Shown: positions 44,863 to 55,520 of the stretch, piece by piece | Numbering within the stretch: the first letter of the stretch is position 1 | Layout: each line of letters opens with the position of its first letter | Assembly (NCBI RefSeq): GCF_000708885.1 | Contig: NZ_JEOE01000002.1 | Coordinates: 1-64,000, forward strand | Source: Cellulomonas sp. HZM | Lineage (GTDB): Bacteria; Actinomycetota; Actinomycetes; Actinomycetales; Cellulomonadaceae | Direction: 5' to 3' | DNA length: 64,000 nt | Notes under the pieces: model-generated | What the model was told of the DNA's origin: nothing | Databases searched by the model: none | Seen by the model: only the letters and a program-made list of their open reading frames with translations | Made by a program: the position numbers and the translations under genes

Positions 44863-45498
44863 TCACCGTCGGTTGAGCCCCCGCCACGGACCGGGCGCCT
44901 GCACCTGGAAACGGAGCGCGAGCACGCGCAGGGCGAAGATCCCGACGACGACGCCGACGGTGGACCCGACCGAGAGCCACCGGTTCTCCCACAGCACCGC
45001 GACCGCGACCGCCCCCACGAGCGCCGGGACGGCGTAGAGCTGGCGCTGGTGCAGCACGACGGGCACCTCACCCGTGAGCAGGTCACGCAGGACCCCGCCG
45101 CCGACGCCGGTGAGCACCCCCACGAACACCGCCGCGACGGCGGTCGCCCCCAGCTCGAGGCCCTTGACCGCGCCGACGACGGTGAACAGCGCGAGCGCCC
45201 CGGCGTCGAGCAGCACGATGAGCCTTCGCGCACGTTCGAGCCGCGGGTGGAAGAAGTACATGACGAGTCCCGCGGCGAGCGCGGTCGCCACGAGTCTCCA
45301 GTCGGAGATCCCGACGGGCGGCACGGCACCGATGAGGACGTCGCGCAGGATGCCGCCGCCGAGGCCCGCCGCCCAGCCGAGCACCAGGATCCCGAAGACG
45401 TCGAACTGCTTGCGCACTCCTGCGAGCGCTCCCGACAACGCGCCGACGAACACGCCGATCACCTCGAGCCAGGGCTCGTAGGGCAGGTCGGCGATCAC
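44863..45498 (-). CDS. Trimeric intracellular cation (TRIC) channel family protein
   Basis: 211 aa with seven hydrophobic segments in two halves, each with a glycine motif: AAGLGGGILRDVL in the first and VLTGVGGGVLRDLL in the second, the TRIC/UPF0126 fingerprint. Prokaryotic TRIC proteins are K+-selective channels. GTG at 45498 with GATGAT 6 nt upstream on the minus strand. Confidence 0.88.
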   Translation of the reverse strand: MIADLPYEPWLEVIGVFVGALSGALAGVRKQFDVFGILVLGWAAGLGGGILRDVLIGAVPPVGISDWRLVATALAAGLVMYFFHPRLERARRLIVLLDAGALALFTVVGAVKGLELGATAVAAVFVGVLTGVGGGVLRDLLTGEVPVVLHQRQLYAVPALVGAVAVAVLWENRWLSVGSTVGVVVGIFALRVLALRFQVQAPGPWRGLNRR

Positions 45499-45651
45499 GG
45501 ACGCATCATCGCAGGCGGGGGCGCTCTGGGAGTGGGACGCGGCGTGCGGTGCGCGGCACGATGCCTCGGGCCGCCGCGCGGCACACCGGCCGTGGTCCGC
45601 CGGATCGTCGTCGCGGGGTGGCACCCTCGTACCGAGGTACCGGGAGGTCGG

Positions 45652-46788
45652 ATGGAAGAGCTCGAGCTGGTAGGCCTGCACGACGACGGGGAGCATCTCG
45701 TCCTGGGCCGCCCCGACGGGGCGCGGTTCCGCGTCCGCATCGACGAGGCGCTGCGTGCGGCCGTCCGTCGCGACCGCCCGCAGCTCGAGCAGCTGCGCGC
45801 CGAGAACGCCGGCTCGCTGAGCCCGCGCGAGATCCAGGCGCGCATCCGCGCCGGCGCCACCGCGCTCGAGGTCGCCGAGGCGTCCGGGCTCGCGGTGGAG
45901 CACGTGCGCCGCTACGAGGGACCGGTGCTCGCGGAGCGCGAGTACGTCGCCGAGCAGGCTCGTGCGTCGCGGGTCGGGCGCGACTCCGGCTCCCCCGCGC
46001 TGGGCGACCTCGTCACCGACCGCCTCGCGAGCCGCGGTGTCGACATCGCCTCGCTCTCATGGGACGCGGCACGTGACGCGAGCGGCCCCTGGAACGTCGT
46101 CGCCCGGTTCGCCGTCGACGGCACGCAGCACGAGGCGCGGTGGGTGTTCGACGTCGCGGCGCGCTCGCTCACGGCCGACGAGGACGAGGCACGCTGGCTG
46201 TCCGAGACCGAGCTGCCCGACGAGCCCGTCGCGCGCCGCCACCTGGCCGCCGTGCGGGACGTCGTCTTCGACTTCCAGACGACCGTCACCGCCCCCGTGC
46301 CGGCGCAGCAGGTCGTGGTCCCCGCACCCGAGCCCGCCGACGACCGCGCAGACGGGCCGCAGGACGCGACGGCAGCACTCCTGGACGACCTGCGCAGCCG
46401 CCGTGGCGTCCGGCAGGAGCTCAGCGAGGACGACGAGGACGGCGAGCAGTTCGAGGGCTTCGGCCCGCAGCACGCGTTCGACTTCTCACGCCTCGAGGCC
46501 TCGGTACCGGGCGCGCACCCGCGTGACGCGGACGACGAGCGCGAGGCCGTCGTGCTGCCCGTGCCGCAGCGCCCGGTCGTCGTCCCCGCACCGGCTGCCG
46601 AGTCGCGACCCGAGGCGACGTCTCCCGCCACCTCGCCGACCGGTGCGGCAGCTGCGCCCGAGCACGCCTCCGCGACCGGTACCGACGCCGCGGACGCACC
46701 GGACGAACCCGGCCGCTCACGTGCTCGCAAGGGTCGCGCGAAGGTGCCCAGCTGGGACGAGATCGTGTTCGGCGCGCGGCCGGAGTAG
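45652..46788 (+). CDS. sepH: Septation protein SepH
   Basis: 378 aa; GGGAGG 6 nt before the ATG. The conserved N-terminal DUF3071 domain (about 1-110) holds a helix-turn-helix-like stretch (LSPREIQARIRAGATALEVA ... VEHVRRYEGPVLAERE). The rest is acidic and Pro-rich, presumably disordered, ending in a conserved SWDEIVFG box. In Streptomyces SepH binds FtsZ through its N-terminal part and promotes filament bundling at septa. Divergent from the TRIC gene. Confidence 0.92.
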   Translation: MEELELVGLHDDGEHLVLGRPDGARFRVRIDEALRAAVRRDRPQLEQLRAENAGSLSPREIQARIRAGATALEVAEASGLAVEHVRRYEGPVLAEREYVAEQARASRVGRDSGSPALGDLVTDRLASRGVDIASLSWDAARDASGPWNVVARFAVDGTQHEARWVFDVAARSLTADEDEARWLSETELPDEPVARRHLAAVRDVVFDFQTTVTAPVPAQQVVVPAPEPADDRADGPQDATAALLDDLRSRRGVRQELSEDDEDGEQFEGFGPQHAFDFSRLEASVPGAHPRDADDEREAVVLPVPQRPVVVPAPAAESRPEATSPATSPTGAAAAPEHASATGTDAADAPDEPGRSRARKGRAKVPSWDEIVFGARPE

Positions 46789-46794
46789 CCGGGC

Positions 46795-47469
46795 TCAGGC
46801 GTCGAGCGGGAGCATCGCGGCGGGCTCCGCGAGCGTCTGCGCGCTCGGCGACGCCGCGTGCGCGGTCGCCGCCGTCATGCGCTGCACGTGGTGACGCCGG
46901 CAGAGCACCTCGTACCCGACCTCGTCGGCCGCCGCGTCGGCACCGACGTCGCCGACCACCACCTGCGCACCCTCGACGACCATCACGCCGCCCACGGTGC
47001 GGGCGTTGTGGGTCGCGCGCGCACCGCACCAGCACAGCGCCCGCACCTGCAACGTCTCGACGCGGTCCGCGAGCTCCACGAGCCTCGCCGAGCCGGGGAA
47101 CAGGCGCGTGCGGAAGTCGGTGCTGATGCCGAACGCGAACACGTCGACGCCGAGCTCGTCGACCGCACGTGCCAGCTGGTCGACCTGCTGCGCCGTGTAG
47201 AACTGCGCCTCGTCGCAGATCAGGTAGTCGACGCGCCGACCGTGCGTGCGTCGCGCCACGACCTCGTCCCAGAAGTCGGTCTCGTCGCGCACCTCGTGCG
47301 CGCCGTGCACGAGCCCGAGCCGGGACGAGATCGTCGAGTCGCCCGCCCGGTCCTGGCGCGTGAACAGCACGCCGTCGCGACCCCGCGCGGCGTGGTTGTG
47401 GTGCATCTGCAGGGCGAGGGTGGACTTCCCGCAGTCCATCGTGCCGGAGAAGAAGACCAGCTCAGCCAC
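46795..47469 (-). CDS. tdk: Thymidine kinase
   Basis: 224 aa, GTG start. Salvage phosphorylation of thymidine. P-loop SGTMDCGKST (8-17), DEAQFY catalytic Glu, and a zinc site with CWCGA and CRRHH. Stops 6 bp from the convergent sepH stop with no room for a hairpin terminator. Confidence 0.94.
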   Translation of the reverse strand: MAELVFFSGTMDCGKSTLALQMHHNHAARGRDGVLFTRQDRAGDSTISSRLGLVHGAHEVRDETDFWDEVVARRTHGRRVDYLICDEAQFYTAQQVDQLARAVDELGVDVFAFGISTDFRTRLFPGSARLVELADRVETLQVRALCWCGARATHNARTVGGVMVVEGAQVVVGDVGADAAADEVGYEVLCRRHHVQRMTAATAHAASPSAQTLAEPAAMLPLDA

Positions 47470-47499
47470 GCTCGGACCTCCAGATGGTGCGGGGGCGGC

Positions 47500-48678
47500 T
47501 CATGCGGCGACGAGCCACGGGACGAGCATCTCGTGCGGGGTGAGCGAGCCGTGGACGCCGACGAGCTCGAGCGACGCGGGGGTCTGGGTGCGCGAGTCGA
47601 CGACGGTCGCGCGACCGGTCATCGCGACGACGACGTCGCCGACGACGGGGAGCACCCGGTCCTCCACGACGCCCAGCAGCCCGGCGCCGACGGCCTCGTC
47701 ACGCGTCAGGACGACCGCGTCGTCACCGAGCACGTCGAGCCACCGGGCGCGCACGTCATCCGGTGTCGCTCCGGGGCGCAGGTGCAGGTGCAGCGCGCGG
47801 GGCTCGCCCGCGACCAGGTCGACGTCGGCACGGAGCCTGTCGTCGTGCGCGACGTCCCGGCGCCGCGCGGGGTCGACGTCCACCATGCCGTGGTCGGCCG
47901 TGACGGCCACGACGGTCCCCTTCGGCAGCGAACGCGCCAGCCGGCGCAGCCCGAGGTCCAGCTCTGCGAGCGCGTCGCCCCACTGCCACGACCCCCAGCC
48001 GTGGTGGTGACCGGTCTTGTCGACGTCGCCCCAGTAGAGGTAGGCCAGGCCGGGAGCGCGCAGCGCCGACACCACGGCGTCGACGCGGTCGTCGAGCCCC
48101 TCGGCCGCACGGTAGGCCGCACCCCGCAGGGCTGCCTGCGTCAGTCCTGAGCCCGCGAACCGCGCGGGTCCGACGCTCGTGACCGCGACGCCGTGGCCGA
48201 CCAGCCGCTCGAGGACGGACGCGTGCGGCTGCCACTCCTGCGCGGGCGGCAGGTCCGTCCAGGAGACGAGGTTGCCGAGCCGGCCGGTGCGCGGGTCCCG
48301 CACGGTGTAGCCGAGCATCCCGGTTGACCCGGGCGCGAGCCCCGTGCCGAACGTGCCCATCGCGGTGGCGGTCGTCGACGGGAACGTGCTGGTCAGCGGC
48401 ACGGAGTCGGCGAGCAGGCCGCGCAGGAACGGCGCGTGGCCCGCCCGCTCGGAGAGGTTCAGGTGCCCGAGGCCGTCGACGAGCACCACGCAGACGCGCT
48501 GCGCCCCGGGGAGCTCGATGTGCGCGCCGGTCGTCCCGGCCGCGGCGCCGGCGGTCTCTACGCCGAGCGCACGAGCCGCGGCGGGCAGCACGCCGGACAG
48601 GCACGCGTGCCCGGCGCCCGGCGCCTGCAGCCCGGCACGCCCCAGCTCGTCGAGGAGCGGTCCCGCGGCTGAGCTCAC
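47500..48678 (-). CDS. Nucleotide pyrophosphatase/phosphodiesterase family protein (alkaline phosphatase superfamily)
   Basis: 392 aa from a GTG overlapping the DUF5998 stop. VVLVDGLGHLNL has the first metal-binding Asp, the nucleophile is Thr in STFPSTTATAMG, and DVDKTGHHHGW and VTADHGMVDV hold the other metal ligands. No signal peptide is visible, so it is likely cytoplasmic. Substrate unassigned; nucleotide-sugar or phosphonate-type esters are usual for the family. Confidence 0.87.
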   Translation of the reverse strand: MSSAAGPLLDELGRAGLQAPGAGHACLSGVLPAAARALGVETAGAAAGTTGAHIELPGAQRVCVVLVDGLGHLNLSERAGHAPFLRGLLADSVPLTSTFPSTTATAMGTFGTGLAPGSTGMLGYTVRDPRTGRLGNLVSWTDLPPAQEWQPHASVLERLVGHGVAVTSVGPARFAGSGLTQAALRGAAYRAAEGLDDRVDAVVSALRAPGLAYLYWGDVDKTGHHHGWGSWQWGDALAELDLGLRRLARSLPKGTVVAVTADHGMVDVDPARRRDVAHDDRLRADVDLVAGEPRALHLHLRPGATPDDVRARWLDVLGDDAVVLTRDEAVGAGLLGVVEDRVLPVVGDVVVAMTGRATVVDSRTQTPASLELVGVHGSLTPHEMLVPWLVAA

Positions 48679-49247
48679 GGGCGTGCGCTCGCCGCCGACA
48701 GGAGCCGGGCGAACGTCGTCGCCGCACGCACGGAGTCGATGCCCTCGGCGGCGGCGCTCACGCGCACGACGACGTCGTCGGGCGTGAGCGTGCCCGTGAG
48801 GCCGTGGTCCGCTTCGCACTGCGGGTCGCCGCAGGTCGCGGGCTCGAGGTCGACGCGCGACACGGCTCCCCACCCGATCGCGAGCGTCAGCTCGGCGGGC
48901 GACGCACCCGATCGGTGCTTGGCGGGGTCCGGCACGACGTGCGTCAGAGCGACCGAGCGGAGCTCACCGAGCGGGACGGACTCGGTGGTCGCGGACGCGC
49001 TGGCCGAGGGGTGCTCGGAGTCGGCGGGGTGGTCGTCGACGTGCGCGACCACGAGCCTCGTCGGTGTGAGCGCGAGGACCGTCACGTGGCGACGGACCTC
49101 GGCGGCGTCGAACGTCGTCTCGGGATGGACCAGGTGCGCGACGACCGGCTCCTCCCCCAGCGCGACGTCGAGCACGTCGGCGACCAGCTCGGGGTAGTAA
49201 CCGGCTCGGTCGAGGTCCTGGCGCAGAGTCGTCGAGGGTGCGGGCAC
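48675..49247 (-). CDS. DUF5998 family protein
   Basis: 190 aa from a GTG. Soluble beta-rich protein with TLRQDLDRAGYYPELVADVL at the N-terminus and GAVSRVDLEPATCGDPQCEADHG near 150, typical of the actinobacterial DUF5998 family. Unknown function, translationally coupled to the phosphodiesterase. Confidence 0.8.
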   Translation of the reverse strand: MPAPSTTLRQDLDRAGYYPELVADVLDVALGEEPVVAHLVHPETTFDAAEVRRHVTVLALTPTRLVVAHVDDHPADSEHPSASASATTESVPLGELRSVALTHVVPDPAKHRSGASPAELTLAIGWGAVSRVDLEPATCGDPQCEADHGLTGTLTPDDVVVRVSAAAEGIDSVRAATTFARLLSAASARP

Positions 49248-49342
49248 GTGCTCATCCTCGCACCACCGTGCGGGTGCCCGCGGCGCGGGTCCACACCGCT
49301 CGGTCGGCCGAGGGACGCCCCCAGGCCCGCATCCGGGCCGGC

Positions 49343-52069
49343 TCAGCCGCGCGGCAGGCGGCGCGTGCTGTCCGTGCGGTCGGCTCGCGCGAGGCTCGCG
49401 CGCGCACCGAGGACGACGACCCCCGCCTCGTGGACCTGCACGGGGTTCAGCTCGAGGGAGCGCAGCTCGGGCAGGTCGTCGCTGAGCACCGCGACCCGCG
49501 CGAGCACGTCCTCGAGCGCCGCGACGTCGAGCGGCGGCAGCCCCCGGTAGCCGAACAGCCGCGGCGCCGCCCGCGGCGAGCGGACCAGCTCGGCCACGTC
49601 GACGTCCGTCAGCGGCGGCACGGCGTAGGCGACGTCGCCGAGGAGGTCGGACGCGTCGCCCGCGAGCCCGAAGCTGATGAGAGGGCCGAACAGCGGGTCC
49701 TCGGCCGTGCGCACGACGCACGCCGACCCGTGCGGGGCCATCGCCTGCACCTCGAGCGGAGGCAGGCCGGGCTCCGGCAGGTGCCCGCGCGCGAGCTCGA
49801 GCACCTGGGCCACGTCGGCGCGCAGCTCGGCCTCGTCGGCGACGTCGAGCCGCACGCCCCCGAGGTCGGCGCGGTGCCGGAGCGCTGGGACCGTCGTCTT
49901 GAGCACGACCGGCCACCCGATGGCCCGCGCCGCTGCGACCGCCTCGTCGGCGTCGCTCACACCCGTGGCCGGCAGGACGTCCACGCCGACCGTCGCGAGG
50001 AGCTCGCGGACCTCGTGCGGCTGGAGCACCGCCTCGTCGATGCCGTCGAGGTGCTGCGCGACCAGGCGGCGCGCCGCGCGCGTGTCGGTCCCGGCGGGGC
50101 GTGCGGGGCGCCCGCGGTCGCTCGCGCGGCGCTCGGCGTACCGGGCCGCGTGCGCGAGCGCGAGCACCGCGTCCTCCGGCGTGACGTAGGCGGGCACCGT
50201 GCGGGCACGGCCCTCGCCGTCCGGGGCCGTGAGCTCGTCGGTGACGCCGGACAGCCCGAGCATGCACGCGACCACCGGTCGGCCCGTACGCGCCGCGGCG
50301 CGCGCGACGGCACCGGCCACGGCGCCGTCCGGTCCGTCGACGGTCGGGATGCGCAGCGCGACGACCGCGTCGACGTCCGGCGCGTCGAACACGGAGTCGA
50401 CGACACGCTGCACGTCGTCCGGGCCGGCGTCCTCGGCCAGGATCGTCGGCCGCCCGGCGACGACGAGCCCCGAGGCCGCCGCGGCCTCGGCGACCAGCGC
50501 CGCGACGGAGGTCGAGCTGGCGAGGACCGCGGCCCGTCGACCTGCCGGGAGCGGCTGGTGAGCCAGGACCTGGAGCACGTCGAGCATCTGGTGCGTGTTG
50601 TCGACGCGGATCACGCCGGCCTGCCGCATGACCTCCTCGAGCGTGCGGCGCGGCGCGTGCGTCGGTCGCACCGCGTGCCCCGGCGGCACCGCGTGGCCCG
50701 AGCGGCCGGTCGCGACCACGACCACCGGCTTGGTCGCCGAGAGCCGCCGCGCGACTCGGGAGAACTTGCGGGGGTTGCCGATCGACTCCAGGTAGAGGCC
50801 GACCGCGTCGACCCCGTCGTCGTCGGACCAGAACTGCATGAGGTCGTTGCCGGAGACGTCCGCGCGGTGCCCGGCGGATACGAACTCCGCCACGCCGAGC
50901 CCGCGGCGCTGCACGGCACCCAGGAGCGTCACGGCGAGCGGCGCCGACTGGCAGAAGACGCCGACGTTGCCACGGCGCGGCACGGACCCGGCGAGCGACG
51001 CGTCGAGCCATCCGTCGTCGGTCGCCGCGAGCGCACCGAACGACGCGGGACCGACCACGCGCATGCCGGCGCCGTGCGCGGCCCGCAGGAGCCCACGACG
51101 GCGCTCGAGGCCCTGCTCGCCGTCTTCGGCATACCCGGACGACAGCAGGACGACCCCGTGCACGCCGAGCCGGGCCAGGCCGCGCACGACTCCCTCGACC
51201 TCGTGCGAGGAGGTCGCGAGGACCGCGAGCTCGACGGGTCCGGGCACGAGCGCCAACGCGTCGAACGACGTCGCCCCCGGCGGCACGTCGGGGACGCCCA
51301 CGCAGGTCACGCTGACCTGCGTGGAACCGGCGACGAGGTTGCGTGCCGCCACGGCCGCCATGCGCCGGTGCAGCGCGGAGCCGTCGGCGCCCGGTCCCAC
51401 GACGACCACCTGACGGGCCCTCAGCAGCGACCGGACCGAGCGCGCCTCGGCCCGGTGCTCGCGGTCGGCGACCACGGCGAGCGACCTGTCGGTCGGGTCG
51501 ATGTCGAACGACAGCGCGACGACGCCGTCCTCGGTGCGCTGGCGGACCTCGTACCCGGCGTCGCGGAACACTCCGATCATGCGTCCGTTCTGCGGCAGCA
51601 CCTCGGCGACGAACCTGCGCACGTCCCGTTCGCGCGCTGCCGCCGCGAGGTGCTCGAGCAGCACCGACCCGAGACCGAGGCCCTGGCGCGCATCGGCGAC
51701 GTTGAACGCGACCTCGGCCTCGTCGTCGTCGACGCGGTCGAACCGGGCCACCCCGACGATCCTCTCGTCGCCGCGCTCGTCCGACGCGACCGCGACAAGC
51801 GCTACCCGATCGACGTGGTCGACGTTGACGAGGCGGTGCAGGTCACGTTCCGGGAGGCGCTCGAGCTGTGCGAAGAAGCGCAGGTACGTGGAGCGCTCGG
51901 ACTGCGCGACGTGGAAGGCCTGCAGCGCGTCCGCGTCGGTGGGGCGGATCGGCCGCACGTGCGTCGTCGAGCCGTCGGAGAGCACGACGTCCGCCTCCCA
52001 CGACGCGGGGTACACGGGCGCGTGCGGCGCACCGCTCGCAGGGTCCGGCGCGACGTCGACGTCCGACAT
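49343..52069 (-). CDS. GNAT acetyltransferase fused to ADP-forming acyl-CoA ligase (Pat-like)
   Basis: 908 aa. GNAT domain first (about 30-180; acetyl-CoA loop ARQGLGLGSVLLEHL), then CoA-binding (about 215-345), succinyl-CoA ligase-like (about 345-640) and a C-terminal ATP-grasp (about 690-905; VVLKTTVPALRHRADLGGV). In Pat-type enzymes the GNAT domain acetylates acyl-CoA synthetases on lysine while the NDP-forming part is usually catalytically degenerate and senses ligands. TAGCCT (52076-52081) lies 6 nt before the ATG: leaderless. Divergent from parC. Confidence 0.9.
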   Translation of the reverse strand: MSDVDVAPDPASGAPHAPVYPASWEADVVLSDGSTTHVRPIRPTDADALQAFHVAQSERSTYLRFFAQLERLPERDLHRLVNVDHVDRVALVAVASDERGDERIVGVARFDRVDDDEAEVAFNVADARQGLGLGSVLLEHLAAAARERDVRRFVAEVLPQNGRMIGVFRDAGYEVRQRTEDGVVALSFDIDPTDRSLAVVADREHRAEARSVRSLLRARQVVVVGPGADGSALHRRMAAVAARNLVAGSTQVSVTCVGVPDVPPGATSFDALALVPGPVELAVLATSSHEVEGVVRGLARLGVHGVVLLSSGYAEDGEQGLERRRGLLRAAHGAGMRVVGPASFGALAATDDGWLDASLAGSVPRRGNVGVFCQSAPLAVTLLGAVQRRGLGVAEFVSAGHRADVSGNDLMQFWSDDDGVDAVGLYLESIGNPRKFSRVARRLSATKPVVVVATGRSGHAVPPGHAVRPTHAPRRTLEEVMRQAGVIRVDNTHQMLDVLQVLAHQPLPAGRRAAVLASSTSVAALVAEAAAASGLVVAGRPTILAEDAGPDDVQRVVDSVFDAPDVDAVVALRIPTVDGPDGAVAGAVARAAARTGRPVVACMLGLSGVTDELTAPDGEGRARTVPAYVTPEDAVLALAHAARYAERRASDRGRPARPAGTDTRAARRLVAQHLDGIDEAVLQPHEVRELLATVGVDVLPATGVSDADEAVAAARAIGWPVVLKTTVPALRHRADLGGVRLDVADEAELRADVAQVLELARGHLPEPGLPPLEVQAMAPHGSACVVRTAEDPLFGPLISFGLAGDASDLLGDVAYAVPPLTDVDVAELVRSPRAAPRLFGYRGLPPLDVAALEDVLARVAVLSDDLPELRSLELNPVQVHEAGVVVLGARASLARADRTDSTRRLPRG

Positions 52070-52175
52070 GCGACCAGGCTAGTCGTCGCGCCCCGCGCGC
52101 CGTCGCCGGCCGCACGCCCCGGCAGGCGACAATGTCCCCTGCACGACCGCACGGACCACCCGAGGAGCCCCACGC

Positions 52176-54650
52176 ATGGCGCGTCGCCCCGCGACCCCCG
52201 ACCTGCCGCCCGACGACACGGTCGGTCGCGTCGTCGACATCGACGTCGCAGCCGAGATGGAGGGCTCGTTCCTCGAGTACGCCTACTCGGTCATCTACTC
52301 GCGTGCGCTGCCCGACGCGCGGGACGGGCTCAAGCCCGTGCAGCGCCGCATCCTGTTCCAGATGGCCGACATGGGCCTGCGACCCGACCGGCCGTACGTG
52401 AAGTCGGCACGCGTCGTCGGCGAGGTCATGGGCAAGCTGCACCCGCACGGCGACGCGGCGATCTACGACGCGATGGTGCGGCTCGCGCAGCCGTTCAGCC
52501 TGCGCCTGCCGCTCGTCGACGGGCACGGGAACTTCGGCTCGCTGGACGACGGCCCGGCCGCGCCCCGCTACACCGAGGCACGCATGGCGCCCGCGGCGGT
52601 CGCGATGACGACGGGGCTCGACGAGGACGTCGTCGACTTCGTGCCGAACTACGACAACAAGCTGACGCAGCCCGAGGTGCTGCCCGCGGCGATCCCGAAC
52701 CTCCTGGTCAACGGCGCGGCCGGCATCGCCGTGGGCATGGCGACGAACATGGCTCCGCACAACCTCGTCGAGGTGGTCGCGGCGGCCCGCCACCTGGTGA
52801 TGCACCCCGACGCGACCCTCGAGGACCTCACGCGGTTCGTGCCCGGGCCCGACCTGCCGAGCGGCGGGAAGATCGTCGGGCTCGACGGCGTGCGCGACGC
52901 CTACCGGACGGGACGCGGCGCGTTCCGCACGCGTGCGACCGCTCGCGTCGAGAACGTGACGCCCAAGCGCAAGGGCATCGTCGTCACCGAGCTCCCGTAC
53001 GGCGTGGGTCCGGAGAAGGTGATCGAGAAGATCAAGGAGGGCGTCCAGAGCAAGAAGCTCTCGGGCATCTCCGCAGCGGTCGACCTCACCGACCGCACGC
53101 ACGGGCTGCGGCTCGTCATCGAGGTCAAGACGGGCTTCAACCCCGACGCGGTGCTCGAGCAGCTCTACCGGTTCACGCCGCTCGAGGACTCGTTCTCGAT
53201 CAACAACGTCGCGCTCGTCGAGGGCCAGCCGCGCACGCTCGGGCTGCGCGAGCTGCTCGTGGTGTGGGTCGACCACCGGCTCACGGTCGTGCGTCGCCGC
53301 TCCGAGCACCGGCTGGCCAAGCGCCTCGAGCGCCTGCACCTCGTCGAGGGCCTGCTCGTCGCGATCGTCGACATCGACGAGGTCATCCAGGTGATCCGCT
53401 CGTCGGACGACGCCGACGCAGCGCGGACCCGCCTGCGTCAGGTGTTCGACCTGTCCGAGCCACAGGCCGAGTACATCCTCGAGCTACGGCTGCGGCGCCT
53501 GACGAGGTTCTCGCGCATCGAGCTCGAGAAGGAGCAGGAGCAGCTCCGCTCGGAGATCGAGGACCTGCGCGCGATCCTCGCCGACGACCACCGCCTGCGC
53601 ACGCTCGTGTCCGACGAGATGGCCGAGGTAGCCGCGACGTACGGCACGCCGCGCCGCACGATCCTGCTCGAGTCGGCGGGCGGCTCGTCGGTCACGGGAG
53701 CCCCCGCGGCCCGCGCGTCGGCCACCCCGCTCGAGATCGCCGACACGCCCACGCGCGTCCTGCTCTCGGGAACCGGGCTGCTCGCGCGCACCGCCGACGA
53801 CGCCCCGCTCGTGCGCGACGAGGGCGCGCGGCGCTCGCGGCACGACGTCGTGACCTCCGGCGTGGTCTCGACCGCACGTGCCGAGATCGGTGCGGTCACC
53901 TCGCGCGGCCGTCTCGTGCGCGTCTCGGTGCTCGACCTGCCCTCGCTGCCGCCCACCGACGGTCCGCCATCGCTCTCGGGCGGCGTCCCCGTCGGCGAGG
54001 TGGTGACGCTCGAGCGGGACGAGCGCGTCGTCGCGCTGACGTCGCTCGCCGCCGAGGCGCCGACGCTCGCGCTGGCGACCGCGCAGGGGGTGGTCAAGCG
54101 TGTCGCACGCGGAGACGTGCCCGGCAACCGGGACGCGTGGGAGGTCGTGGCGCTCAAGGACGGCGACGAGGTCGTCGGTGCCGCTCCCGCCGAGGACGAC
54201 GACGAGCTCGTGCTCGTGAGCTCCGACTCGTCGCTCCTGCACTTCGGTGCGTCCGCCGTGCGCCCGCAGGGGCGGGCCGCGGGCGGCATGGCGGGCATCA
54301 AGCTCGCTGCCGGACGCCGCGTGGTCGCATTCGGCGTCGTGCCGGCGGGCAGTGCGGCGGACGCGGTCGTCGTGACGGTCTCGGGGTCGTCGACCGCGCT
54401 GCCCGGCACGCAGGCAGGATCGGCCAAGGTCTCCCCGTTCGACGCGTACCCGGGCAAGGGACGCGCGACCGGCGGGGTGCGCGCGCACCGGTTCCTCAAG
54501 GGCGAGGACGCGATCATCCTGGCGTGGGTCGGCCCCGCCCCGGCGCGAGCCACCGGGTCCGCCGGCCAGCCCGTGGAGCTCCCGCCGGTCGACCAGCGTC
54601 GCGACATGTCGGGCGTCGCGCTCGGCGCCCCCGTGCACGCGATCGGCTGA
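52176..54650 (+). CDS. parC: Type IIA topoisomerase subunit A, topoisomerase IV-like
   Basis: 824 aa; GAGGAG 9 nt before the ATG. Winged-helix with [17 protein letters not shown], catalytic Tyr132 in APRYTEAR, coiled-coil with [16 protein letters not shown] and a beta-pinwheel C-terminal domain. The gyrase hallmark QRRGGKG (GyrA box) is not seen in the pinwheel, so a decatenating topoisomerase IV role is more likely than gyrase. The matching subunit B lies 2 kb away on the other strand. Confidence 0.88.
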   Translation: MARRPATPDLPPDDTVGRVVDIDVAAEMEGSFLEYAYSVIYSRALPDARDGLKPVQRRILFQMADMGLRPDRPYVKSARVVGEVMGKLHPHGDAAIYDAMVRLAQPFSLRLPLVDGHGNFGSLDDGPAAPRYTEARMAPAAVAMTTGLDEDVVDFVPNYDNKLTQPEVLPAAIPNLLVNGAAGIAVGMATNMAPHNLVEVVAAARHLVMHPDATLEDLTRFVPGPDLPSGGKIVGLDGVRDAYRTGRGAFRTRATARVENVTPKRKGIVVTELPYGVGPEKVIEKIKEGVQSKKLSGISAAVDLTDRTHGLRLVIEVKTGFNPDAVLEQLYRFTPLEDSFSINNVALVEGQPRTLGLRELLVVWVDHRLTVVRRRSEHRLAKRLERLHLVEGLLVAIVDIDEVIQVIRSSDDADAARTRLRQVFDLSEPQAEYILELRLRRLTRFSRIELEKEQEQLRSEIEDLRAILADDHRLRTLVSDEMAEVAATYGTPRRTILLESAGGSSVTGAPAARASATPLEIADTPTRVLLSGTGLLARTADDAPLVRDEGARRSRHDVVTSGVVSTARAEIGAVTSRGRLVRVSVLDLPSLPPTDGPPSLSGGVPVGEVVTLERDERVVALTSLAAEAPTLALATAQGVVKRVARGDVPGNRDAWEVVALKDGDEVVGAAPAEDDDELVLVSSDSSLLHFGASAVRPQGRAAGGMAGIKLAAGRRVVAFGVVPAGSAADAVVVTVSGSSTALPGTQAGSAKVSPFDAYPGKGRATGGVRAHRFLKGEDAIILAWVGPAPARATGSAGQPVELPPVDQRRDMSGVALGAPVHAIG

Positions 54651-54653
54651 GCC

Positions 54654-55379
54654 TCAGGCGACGACGAGGTCGTCCCTGCCCGCGTGCACGCCCCGGCGCG
54701 CGCGCAGGTCCGCACGCGCGACACCGAGCGCGATCAGCGACTGGGCCGCGACGTAGGTCGCCATGACCCAGAAGCCGGGGACGGGCGGGTGCCAGGCGTC
54801 GACGAAGCGGTCGAGAGCGATGAGGCCGTCCGAGACGAGGAACACCGCTCCCCCGGCCGCCACGAGCGGCCCGCACCCCGTCGCGAGCACGGCCATCGCG
54901 ACGAGCACGCCACCGTAGACCGCGACCGGGACGAGCAGCGGTCCCGCGGCCGGTGCGCACGCGCCGACGAGCGTCACGAGCACCGCCGCGTACGGCAGGA
55001 CGAGCAGCGGACGACGATGCACGACGCTGCGCCGCACGTCCGGTGCGAACCCCACGACGAACGCCGCCTGCGCCACCAGGAAGCAGCCCACCATGACGAG
55101 GAACGCCGCATCGCCCGTCACGAGGCGTGGGAGCGAGTCGCCGAGCCACGACGCGACCAGCGCGGCGAGCGTCCACCGGACGCGGTGCGAGCGCGGCGCC
55201 GCGGTGGCCGACCAGAGCGCGGCAGCGAGCGGCGGCAGCAGCAGCACCTGGGTCAGGTCCGCGAGACCGTCGGCGCCGGCGAGCAGCGCGCCGAGGTGCA
55301 CGAGCGCGACGACCGCGAAGCAGGCTCCCCAGCGAGCGGCCGCGACAGGGGCCCGGTTCGTGCTCGTCATCGCTGCCAC
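54654..55379 (-). CDS. Lysoplasmalogenase / YhhN family membrane protein
   Basis: 241 aa (ATG at 55370 gives 238). About eight membrane helices; WLGDSLPRL, FLVAQAAFVVGF and FLVSDGLIAL ... VMATYVAAQSLIALG are the conserved YhhN/TMEM86 helices with the acidic residues of the active site. Members hydrolyse the vinyl-ether bond of lysoplasmalogens; plasmalogens in aerobic actinobacteria are rare, so activity is uncertain. Stop 3 bp from the convergent parC stop. Confidence 0.8.
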   Translation of the reverse strand: MAAMTSTNRAPVAAARWGACFAVVALVHLGALLAGADGLADLTQVLLLPPLAAALWSATAAPRSHRVRWTLAALVASWLGDSLPRLVTGDAAFLVMVGCFLVAQAAFVVGFAPDVRRSVVHRRPLLVLPYAAVLVTLVGACAPAAGPLLVPVAVYGGVLVAMAVLATGCGPLVAAGGAVFLVSDGLIALDRFVDAWHPPVPGFWVMATYVAAQSLIALGVARADLRARRGVHAGRDDLVVA

Positions 55380-55520
55380 GACCCGCCCTCCCGGTCCGCG
55401 GCGGCGGCGCCCGGACCAGCTGCGCGACCCCGTCGTCGACGCGGACGCGATGCTAGCGCCCCGTGGCCGGCACCGGAACGTGCCGGTCCACGACCGCGCG
55501 CCGCCAGGGACCCGCCGGGG

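Noticed and set aside
49238-54766. 1842-codon plus-strand open frame spanning the GNAT fusion and parC
   Set aside because: Shadow of the two real genes in other frames; no start signals and no domains.
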